Shown in pieces: positions 8,806 to 15,308 of a stretch of 64,000 bases of DNA (its first letter is position 1; every line of letters starts with the position of its first letter). A model generated the notes under the pieces. That model was not told the DNA's origin and made no database searches. It saw only the letters and a list, made by a program, of their open reading frames with translations. The position numbers and the translations under genes are program-made. Source of the stretch: JACKCB01 sp964452775 (GTDB taxonomy: Bacteria > Chloroflexota > Anaerolineae > Promineifilales > Promineifilaceae); the NCBI GenBank assembly GCA_964452775.1, contig CAYVQP010000004.1, positions 38,373 to 102,372 on the forward strand, read 5' to 3'.

Positions 8806-8834
8806 AACGCCGGAAGCACGACTTCCGGCGTTTT
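8806..8834 (+). terminator. intrinsic terminator after tRNA-Leu
   Basis: AACGCCGGAAG and CTTCCGGCGTT pair over about 10 bp with a five-base loop and run into TTTT, 12 bases after the tRNA. Confidence 0.85.
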
Positions 8835-8850
8835 GCATTGTGTTGTCCAG

Positions 8851-8917
8851 AACCCCGCAGCTCTCCTATGGGATTTGTCCGAGGGCGAGCAAGCCGGGTA
8901 TGAGCTGCGGGGTTTTC
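8851..8917. terminator. long-loop terminator between converging genes
   Basis: AACCCCGCAGCTC (8851-8863) pairs perfectly with GAGCTGCGGGGTT (8902-8914), followed by TTTC. The loop is long (38 bases). It lies between tRNA-Leu and the converging epimerase gene and resembles other ...CTRCGGGGTTT terminators in this window. Confidence 0.55.
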
Positions 8918-8940
8918 TTGGGGACCCGGTTGGCCGGCTG

Positions 8941-9870
8941 CTAGGCGGCGACGAAACGCGGATCCTCGCGCAACATGCGCTCTAAACCACGCTCCAGGGA
9001 TACCTGCGGGTTATAACTGAGCAGCCGGCGCGCCCGGCTGACATCGGCTACCAGATGCTCAACGCCGCCCGATTTATCGCGATTGTAGATGCGATTGATT
9101 GACCGCCCGGTGACGCGTCCGATCAGGTCTGCCAGCGTATTGACATCAACGCCCTGGCCGCTGCCGATGTTGATCACCTGCCGGTTGATGCCGGTCACCT
9201 GGGCTGCGTCAATCAGGGCGGCGACCACGTCGGAGATGTAGACAAAGTCACGCACCTGGGTTCCATCGCCGTAGATGACCAGGGAGCCGCCGGTCAACGC
9301 CTGACGCAGAAAGCGGGGGATGACGGGGCCGTGCACAGCGGGCAGGCTTTGGCCGGGGCCGTAGGCGTTAAAGATGCGCAGGGCGACGGTTTCGATGCCT
9401 GATAGCTCGCCGATGGTGTGCAGGTATTGCTCGCCTGCCCATTTGCTGACCGCATAGGGAGAATCGGGCCGGGGGGCGTCATGTTCCCGGCGGATAGGAT
9501 TAGGTCGTGGGCCGTAGATAGCGCCGGAAGAGGTAAACACCACCCGGCGCACGCCGGCGTCGCGCATCGCTTCCATCAGACTGACCGTGCCGCCCACGTT
9601 CACCAGGTTGTACTCTCGCGGGTAGAGAATCGATTGTGCCACGGAGACACGCGCCGCCAGATGATAAACGCAGTCGACATCCTGTAGCATGGACCAGAGG
9701 AGCGGCACATCGTTCACGTCCCCCTGACGAAAGATGACGTTAGCCGCGAGATGGTCCCTGTTGCCGCTGCTCAGATCATCAAGCACCTGCACCAGGTGGC
9801 CATCCGCCGCCAGGCGGTTAGCCAACGCCGATCCCAGGAATCCCGCCCCGCCGGTGATCAGAAAACGCAT
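8941..9870 (-). CDS. NAD-dependent sugar-nucleotide epimerase/dehydratase (GalE-like SDR)
   Basis: This 309-residue extended short-chain dehydrogenase has the Rossmann motif TGGAGFLG at residues 7-14 and the catalytic Ser region TSSGAIYG near residues 113-120. The YxxxK pair is in YAVSK near residue 140. It probably epimerises a UDP- or GDP-sugar for cell-surface polysaccharides, a cytoplasmic reaction using bound NAD+. The exact sugar is not clear, and UDP-glucose 4-epimerase or UDP-glucuronate epimerase are both possible. A ribosome site GAGGTG lies seven bases before the ATG. It stands as a single gene, divergent from the metallopeptidase-like gene. Confidence 0.87.
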   Translation of the reverse strand: MRFLITGGAGFLGSALANRLAADGHLVQVLDDLSSGNRDHLAANVIFRQGDVNDVPLLWSMLQDVDCVYHLAARVSVAQSILYPREYNLVNVGGTVSLMEAMRDAGVRRVVFTSSGAIYGPRPNPIRREHDAPRPDSPYAVSKWAGEQYLHTIGELSGIETVALRIFNAYGPGQSLPAVHGPVIPRFLRQALTGGSLVIYGDGTQVRDFVYISDVVAALIDAAQVTGINRQVINIGSGQGVDVNTLADLIGRVTGRSINRIYNRDKSGGVEHLVADVSRARRLLSYNPQVSLERGLERMLREDPRFVAA

Positions 9871-9989
9871 TCAACACCTCATAGCAACCATCCGGCCAGA
9901 TGGCCGGAGACAGCGCACCGATCTTTGCATAAAGGATAGGCCAGAGCAAATCTAAGCCATCTCTCAGCCCAGGCCCAGCGCCGTGCAGC

Positions 9990-10003
9990 TATAATCGCGG
10001 GCA
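9990..10003 (+). promoter_or_regulatory. -10 box giving a leaderless mRNA
   Basis: A perfect TATAAT (9990-9995) lies seven bases before ATG 10003. The transcription start should fall on or next to the first codon. No Shine-Dalgarno sequence can fit and no clear -35 is seen. Confidence 0.55.
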
Positions 10004-11253
10004 TGCGCCGGCATAGATTGAAACTTGTCATCAAACTGCTGTTCGTCGTGCTGCTATTCGTGCTCGTTGCGGCGCCGGAATGGCCCGCATTTGCCGGGGA
10101 GCGTTACCGGCTGGATACATTCATCCGCCTGCGCCAATTCGACTTTGCGAACTGGGAGTTGAACGCATTGGCGACCAAGCTGGCGGGTACGCTCGCCGGT
10201 GGGCACTCCTACCTTGACGATGAGCGCAGCAAGCAATTCGTTTTGTCCTATCTGGAGCTGCTCAAACAGGTGCACGAACTGGAGCGGGAGATCGAGACCA
10301 TCTATGCTGACCCGGACATTACTGACCCGGCCCCGGCTGTCGCCGAAATAGAGGCCGAAATCGCTCCGCTGCGCGAGACACTCGCCGAACGGCAGCCGCT
10401 GGTAGAAGAGATTCTGCAGAGCCAGGTGGCATCCATTCTTGTGGAGGAGGGCTTTGGCGTTCTGAATGCGGCCTGGCCGCCGGTGGAAATGCACATGACC
10501 CCGCTGCCGCAGATCCTGATCGTCTCGCCGCGGGACGAGATCCGCCAGATTCACAATGTGCCCCTGGAAAGCGGGTTGGAAACGGCTTCCAAAGAGGAAT
10601 TGGAGGAGCAGATACTCAGTGACCTGGATCGCTCTGCCCTGGTGGTGCCGATTGGCGGCCTGGGCATGATTCCTTCAATGATTGTGGAGACTACCAGCAT
10701 CAACTTTCTGGCGGACGTGGTGGCGCATGAATGGGCGCACCATTGGCTCACCACCCGCCCGGTAGGGATGGGCTATGCCGCCAGCCCGGAGATGCGCACG
10801 ATCAATGAGACCACCGCCTCCATTGTTGGTGAGGAAATCGGGGCGAAGGTCATCGAACGTTACTATCCCGAATTCGTGCCGCCGGCAGAGGACAGCGACG
10901 CGCAGGCGGCGGACAGTTCAGACGAAGAGCCTTTTGACTACCGGGCGGAGATGGCCCAAACTCGGGTGCGGGTGGACGAGCTGCTGGCGGAAGGTGATGT
11001 GGAGCAGGCGGAAGCGTATATGGAGCAGCGCCGGCAGTTCTTTCTCGAGAACGGCTACCGAATTCGCAAGCTTAACCAGGCGTACTTTGCCTTCTACGGC
11101 GCATATGCGGATACGCCGGGAGCGACCGGCGGAGATCCGGTCGGCCCGGCGGTTGTAGCCCTGCGCGAACAGAGCAGCTCCCTGCGAAACTTCCTGGACA
11201 GAATGGCGTTTGTGACCAGCTTCAGCGCCCTGGAAAGCAGATTGGCCAGGTGA
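10003..11253 (+). CDS. membrane-anchored putative zinc metallopeptidase (gluzincin-like)
   Basis: The protein is 416 residues. A basic N-terminus and TM/signal segment occupy residues 8-30, so the bulk is outside the membrane. Residues 242-246 read HEWAH, a HExxH zinc motif. E269 in NETTAS lies 23 residues later in a helix-like context and could be the third ligand of a gluzincin. GEE follows at about 277-279. A Glu-rich coiled segment spans about 75-140 and an acidic linker about 292-312. The overall family is not recognised. The motif resembles putative bacterial aminopeptidases (PF10023-like), but this is a guess. The likely role is cleavage of extracellular or envelope peptides. It starts right behind a TATAAT box, suggesting a leaderless mRNA. 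Confidence 0.65.
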   Translation: MRRHRLKLVIKLLFVVLLFVLVAAPEWPAFAGERYRLDTFIRLRQFDFANWELNALATKLAGTLAGGHSYLDDERSKQFVLSYLELLKQVHELEREIETIYADPDITDPAPAVAEIEAEIAPLRETLAERQPLVEEILQSQVASILVEEGFGVLNAAWPPVEMHMTPLPQILIVSPRDEIRQIHNVPLESGLETASKEELEEQILSDLDRSALVVPIGGLGMIPSMIVETTSINFLADVVAHEWAHHWLTTRPVGMGYAASPEMRTINETTASIVGEEIGAKVIERYYPEFVPPAEDSDAQAADSSDEEPFDYRAEMAQTRVRVDELLAEGDVEQAEAYMEQRRQFFLENGYRIRKLNQAYFAFYGAYADTPGATGGDPVGPAVVALREQSSSLRNFLDRMAFVTSFSALESRLAR

Positions 11254-11269
11254 TGATCACTCCGGAATA

Positions 11270-12196
11270 TTACTCCCGTTCGCTTAACCAGCGTTCGCAC
11301 TGGATGCCGGCGGCGCAGCCCTGGCCCACCGACGTGGCGATCTGGCGATAGATCGGGTCCTGGATTTCGCCGGCGGCGAAGATGCCGGGCATGCTGGTGC
11401 GCATGTATTCGTCGGTGATCACATAGCCCTGCTCATCCAGCTCCAACTGCCCCACCAGAAACTGGCTGTTGGGATTGTGGCCGATGAAAATGAAGACGCC
11501 ATCGGTAGTCAGCTCAGACTCCGAAGCGGTCTCCAGGTTGCGCAAGTGCACTTTCTCAACGACGCCGTTGCCGCTGATTTCATCTATTACTGTGTTCCAA
11601 ATGAAGGAGATCTTCTGGTTGGCAAAGGCGCGCTCCTGCAAGATGGTGCCGGCGCGCAGCTGATCGCGCCGGTGTATGACGCGCACGGAATTGGCGAACT
11701 TGGTCAGGAAGATACCTTCTTCCAGGGCGCTATCGCCGCCGCCGACTACCACCACGTCCTTGCCGCGGAAGAAGAAGCCGTCGCAGGTGCCGCAATAGCT
11801 GACGCCGCGCCCGATATACTCCTCTTCGCCGGCGACGCCCAACCGGCGGGCTGATGCGCCGGCGGTCACGATTACCGCCTCGGCCTCATACTCCTCGCCA
11901 TAGGTCTTGATATAGAACGGGGAGCCCTTGGTGAAATCCACCTCGGTCACCTCATCATAGACGAAGCGTGCGCCAAACTCCTCCGCCTGGCGAAACATCA
12001 AATCTACCAGCTCCGGCCCGGTCGTGCCGCCGCCGGGAAAGCCGGGGTAGTTTTCAACCTCGGAGGTAATTGAGATCTGACCTCCCAATTGGTTGCCGGC
12101 GATGACCAATGGCTGCAGCATCGCCCTCGCGGTGTACAGGGCGGCGGTCAACCCGGCCGGGCCGGAACCGACAATGACTAACTTTTCTTTCTGCAT
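11270..12196 (-). CDS. trxB: thioredoxin reductase
   Basis: This 308-residue low-molecular-weight flavoprotein reduces thioredoxin with NADPH in the cytoplasm. The FAD motif GSGPAGLTAALYTAR lies at residues 11-25, the redox pair in CGTCDG near residue 134, and the NADPH motif GGGDSALEEG near residue 153. The C-terminal FAD contact reads GIFAAGEIQDPIYRQ, where most homologues have Asp instead of Glu in AGD. A TATAAT box and a purine-rich GAGGAAGAGAGAG leader precede the ATG. It follows the sirtuin gene on the same strand with a 171-base gap, so it is probably transcribed on its own. The terminal sequence is of normal length. Confidence 0.93.
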   Translation of the reverse strand: MQKEKLVIVGSGPAGLTAALYTARAMLQPLVIAGNQLGGQISITSEVENYPGFPGGGTTGPELVDLMFRQAEEFGARFVYDEVTEVDFTKGSPFYIKTYGEEYEAEAVIVTAGASARRLGVAGEEEYIGRGVSYCGTCDGFFFRGKDVVVVGGGDSALEEGIFLTKFANSVRVIHRRDQLRAGTILQERAFANQKISFIWNTVIDEISGNGVVEKVHLRNLETASESELTTDGVFIFIGHNPNSQFLVGQLELDEQGYVITDEYMRTSMPGIFAAGEIQDPIYRQIATSVGQGCAAGIQCERWLSERE

Positions 12197-12215
12197 GGAA
12201 CTCTCTCTTCCTCAA

Positions 12216-12221
12216 ATTATA
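12216..12221 (-). promoter_or_regulatory. -10 box upstream of trxB
   Basis: TATAAT on the minus strand lies 19 bases before the trxB ATG, with a purine-rich ribosome site between. No convincing -35 element is seen. Confidence 0.4.
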
Positions 12222-12367
12222 ACAGCCGGACCCATTAGACGACAGGATGGGAACACCCTGCCGCGGGCCCGGCTCAATTTTCATGTTTGGACGCCACGCC
12301 CCAACATGGGCAATCAAACTCCGATCATGTGGACGCGCTGAACTGCCCAATCCTTACCTGAGAGGTA

Positions 12368-13120
12368 TCAGGGAAGGAAAGGCGCAGCCAGTCGCGGCAA
12401 GATGTCCACCACGTCGGCCCGAATGACCACGTCGGCGAACTCATCTGCATGGGTGGGCGACTTGTTGACGATTATCAGGCGCGAACCGCTGCTCGTGGCC
12501 AGTGCCGGCAAGTCGCAGGCCGGCGCCACTTCCAGGGATGTCCCCGCCACCAGCAACAGGTCGCACTCGCGCGCATGTTGCCTGGCTGAATTGAGCGTCT
12601 TGACCGGCAGCTGCTCGCCAAACAGCACCACATTGGGCTTGAGCACGCCTCCGCAGGCGCAATGCGGCACGTCGCCCGTGTCCAGGAACTGTTCCAGGTA
12701 GCTATCTGCCGTGTAAATAGTGTAACAGCGCAGACAAGTCATGTCGCGCATGTTGCCGTGCAGCTCCAACACTTCCGGCGAACCGGCGTGGCTGTGCAAC
12801 AGGTCAATATTCTGGGTGACGACCGCCTTGAGCGGTCCAAACTGCTGCAGGTCTGCCAGGGCCAGGTGCGCCGGATTGGGCCGGGCATTGACCGTTTTCC
12901 GGGCCAGCGGGTGAATCCACTCATAGAAATCTTGTGGACGCCGGCGAAAGGCATAGATTGAGGCGACCTCATTAGGGTCGGCGTGCTCCCATAGCCCGGA
13001 TTCTGAGCTGCGAAAATCGGGGATGCCGGACGGTGTGCTGACACCTGCGCCGGTGAGCGCCACCGTATAGGCTGATGCGCGCAGCAGGGCTAGGGCTTCT
13101 TCGATATCGTGGGTACTCAT
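12368..13120 (-). CDS. sirtuin NAD-dependent protein deacylase
   Basis: This 250-residue Sir2-family protein removes acyl groups from lysine using NAD+ and releases nicotinamide and O-acyl-ADP-ribose. Visible motifs are GAGVSTPSGIPDFR (NAD site), TQNIDLLH, the catalytic His in LHGN, and two Cys pairs, CLRC and CAC, forming the zinc site. VAGTSLEV and IIVN follow. ATG 13120 (MSTHDIEEAL) fits the family N-terminus better than an upstream ATG at 13186. The length and motifs suggest the bacterial class III/U types, but which acyl group is removed cannot be said. It lies after the trio genes on the same strand with 107 bases between. Confidence 0.9.
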   Translation of the reverse strand: MSTHDIEEALALLRASAYTVALTGAGVSTPSGIPDFRSSESGLWEHADPNEVASIYAFRRRPQDFYEWIHPLARKTVNARPNPAHLALADLQQFGPLKAVVTQNIDLLHSHAGSPEVLELHGNMRDMTCLRCYTIYTADSYLEQFLDTGDVPHCACGGVLKPNVVLFGEQLPVKTLNSARQHARECDLLLVAGTSLEVAPACDLPALATSSGSRLIIVNKSPTHADEFADVVIRADVVDILPRLAAPFLP

Positions 13121-13227
13121 GTTCGTAGCTGAGGACAATATCCCGTATATCTTGCGGGCGATCTTTCCTGGGGTCGCGGCAATCAAGAAGCGCTACGGAG
13201 TTTAGACGAAGGTGGCAAACGTATCTC

Positions 13228-13953
13228 TCAAACAGGGGGCCAGGGGTAATGGCGGCCGGGCCCCGGGACGGGGAAGAGAGCGCTGCTCACCAGCCGGCCG
13301 GCCCGGCGCTGTAAGGCAGTTATTTCGCGTTTTGAGAGCAACTTTGGAAGCTCCTTCAACTGACCCTGTGGTTCTCCTTCGAGCATGGTTTGCAACCGTT
13401 TCAAATCGTCCAGCAGATTGGCCGGAATGGGTTTGCCGGCGAAGTCCCAAACCACTGTGCGCAACTTGGGGTCGGAGTGAAAGCAGATGCCGTGATCGAT
13501 GGACCACAGCTTGTCGCTCTTGTCCAGCAGGATATGACCTCCCTTCCGATCGGCATTGTTCACCAGACAATCGAACAGCGTAATTTGCTGAAGCTGTTCC
13601 GTATGACCTCCGGTCAGGCTGAAATAATGGACATCCGGATCATGCTCTACGAAATATTGCACGGAACCGTACCCATGCGTACCCTCACGCAGCACCGTTG
13701 GAGGTACTATCTCCCAGCCGAGCGCTTCACTTACCAGATAGGCCGCTCGCTCCCTGTGGGAGAGCGTACCCTGGGGAAAATCCCATAGAGGACGCTCGCC
13801 CTTGCGCGGCTTATAGATGGCCTCGATCTCCTCCGACCCCAGGCAAATCTTCACCAGGAATGTGTAATTGGAGCCCCATGGGACAAATCCAACCTGTCCC
13901 ATTTCTCCATTCAGCAAGATGTCAAGTATGCGGCCCTTAAACAGCGGCTCCAT
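13228..13953 (-). CDS. SCO1664-family protein (PI3/4-kinase-like fold)
   Basis: The protein has 241 residues and fits the uncharacterised SCO1664 family (TIGR03843 type) of Actinobacteria and Chloroflexi. That family is distantly like phosphatidylinositol 3/4-kinases. Kinase-like features are visible. IEAIYKPRKGERP near residues 43-55 offers the nucleotide-binding Lys, VNNADRKGGHIL near residue 130 resembles a catalytic loop, and WSIDHGICF near residue 149 resembles the metal-binding Asp motif. The function is unknown. It is the last gene of a three-gene run, seven bases after DUF3090, so it should work with those two proteins. A kinase or AMPylase role is inference only. Confidence 0.85.
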   Translation of the reverse strand: MEPLFKGRILDILLNGEMGQVGFVPWGSNYTFLVKICLGSEEIEAIYKPRKGERPLWDFPQGTLSHRERAAYLVSEALGWEIVPPTVLREGTHGYGSVQYFVEHDPDVHYFSLTGGHTEQLQQITLFDCLVNNADRKGGHILLDKSDKLWSIDHGICFHSDPKLRTVVWDFAGKPIPANLLDDLKRLQTMLEGEPQGQLKELPKLLSKREITALQRRAGRLVSSALFPVPGPGRHYPWPPV

Positions 13954-13960
13954 CTTCCGA

Positions 13961-14503
13961 TCACTTCATGTGGCCGTTTCTATGAGCGCAGAAGTGGCCT
14001 TCCGGGTCTATCGGTTGCCCGCAGTTGCCGCAAATGGGGCGTCCAGCGCTTACAACTTCGCGAATGTGCGGGATTAGCCGCTGGATCTGCGGGCGAGTAG
14101 CCCAAAAACTGACAGCGTTTCTCTCCGCGTCCTCCTCTATTTCCTCCGCACTTTCGTCGCTCTCGGCAAGCTCGTAGGTCACCAGCACGACCCGATCCTT
14201 CTCTTCGCTGTAACCCAGGCCCATATTCCCCACCCGGAACAACTCCTCAATCGGCTCCCGCAAGCGCAGGTCCATGACGACCTGCTCCTGGGGTTCGGTA
14301 GCCAAGAATGGATATTGCCGGCTCAGTTCTTCCAGCAGCGATTCAAAGCTATTGGCCAGAATGGCGGCCTGTTCCTTCTCGATCACCACCGTAACCACGT
14401 TGGAGCCCTTGCTGCCCTGGACGTAAAAGGTGCGCTTGCCGGGCACGCCCACGGTGCCGACCGTCAGGTGCGAGACCGGGTTAAGTTCAATGTGGCGTGG
14501 CAT
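13961..14503 (-). CDS. DUF3090 family protein with C-terminal Cys/His motif
   Basis: This 180-residue protein matches DUF3090 (TIGR03847 type), the middle member of the uncharacterised trio. The N-terminal two thirds are a compact alpha/beta domain beginning PRHIELNPVSHLTVG. The C-terminus reads CGNCGQPIDPEGHFCAHRNGH, with CxxC and CxH spacing that could bind one zinc. Its start overlaps the end of the phosphatase gene by 17 bases, indicating translational coupling. Molecular function is unknown. Confidence 0.88.
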   Translation of the reverse strand: MPRHIELNPVSHLTVGTVGVPGKRTFYVQGSKGSNVVTVVIEKEQAAILANSFESLLEELSRQYPFLATEPQEQVVMDLRLREPIEELFRVGNMGLGYSEEKDRVVLVTYELAESDESAEEIEEDAERNAVSFWATRPQIQRLIPHIREVVSAGRPICGNCGQPIDPEGHFCAHRNGHMK

Positions 14504-15227
14504 TTCTGCTGTTTTCCTCTGTCGCTATGGTGGTCAACTGTGCGACCAGGGCCGGCGACTTCATTTCCGCAGCGACTTGCTCCTCAGCGCCATCCGCTGC
14601 ACTATCTTCCGGCTCTGCCGGCAATTGCAGCGGCCCGTCGTCATTGACACGCAGGACGCGGATGCCTGCCTCCGGCAGCAGCATAACGGCGCTGACCGAA
14701 GCCGGCGAAAGCCCTATCCGCTGGAAGAGATCGATGTGCATACCCAGAAATTGAGCCAGCACCAGCTTGATCACATCCGCATGAGAGACGACAGCGATGA
14801 TCTCTTTCGCGTGCCGGGTTGCCAGGTTTTCCAGGGCGGATACGGCGCGCTGCTGTACTTCCACAAATGACTCGCCCTCCGGGAAGCGGAAGCGACTGGG
14901 ATAATGCTGCACCGCGTGCCATTGAGGGGTCTTGGCCAGCTCATTTAGCTCCTTACCCTCCCATTCACCGTAGCGGACTTCGCCCAACGCCGCCTCCTGG
15001 GTAATCGAAAGGCCGTGAGCCTGGGAAAAAAAGCCGGCAGTCTCCATGCAGCGAGTAATCGGGCTGCTATACACAGCGGCAATGGGCAAATGCGCCAGCC
15101 GGGAAGCCAGCTGCCTCGCCTGTTCACGCCCATTGTCGTTGAGGTGAATATCTGGAATCCAGCCGGCCAGTCGCTGCTCTTTTACCCAGTCATTTTCACC
15201 GTGCCGGATCAGCAGGATGAGAGTCAT
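14487..15227 (-). CDS. histidine phosphatase, MSMEG_4193 family
   Basis: The protein is 246 residues. The phosphoglycerate-mutase-like core is clear: LLIRHGENDW at residues 5-14 with the phospho-accepting His in RHG, YSSPITRCMET near residue 53, GEWEG, and SHADVIK near residue 147 with the second His. It fits the MSMEG_4193 (TIGR03848) group, first gene of a conserved trio with DUF3090 and SCO1664-type proteins. It likely hydrolyses a small phosphorylated metabolite, not yet identified. About 45 extra residues rich in Ala and Glu follow the core. A TATTAT box ends seven bases before the ATG, so the operon mRNA may be leaderless. Confidence 0.88.
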   Translation of the reverse strand: MTLILLIRHGENDWVKEQRLAGWIPDIHLNDNGREQARQLASRLAHLPIAAVYSSPITRCMETAGFFSQAHGLSITQEAALGEVRYGEWEGKELNELAKTPQWHAVQHYPSRFRFPEGESFVEVQQRAVSALENLATRHAKEIIAVVSHADVIKLVLAQFLGMHIDLFQRIGLSPASVSAVMLLPEAGIRVLRVNDDGPLQLPAEPEDSAADGAEEQVAAEMKSPALVAQLTTIATEENSRNATPH

Positions 15228-15234
15228 GGCTGGG

Positions 15235-15240
15235 ATAATA
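15235..15240 (-). promoter_or_regulatory. -10 box giving a leaderless trio mRNA
   Basis: TATTAT on the minus strand is separated by seven bases from ATG 15227, the same geometry as at 9990, 35036 and 40984. Confidence 0.45.
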
Positions 15241-15308
15241 GCACAAGTAGTATTGGGGTAAAAGCGTTAGTTTAAGGGGTGGGCGGGACGCCGGTCAACT
15301 GAAGGCCA

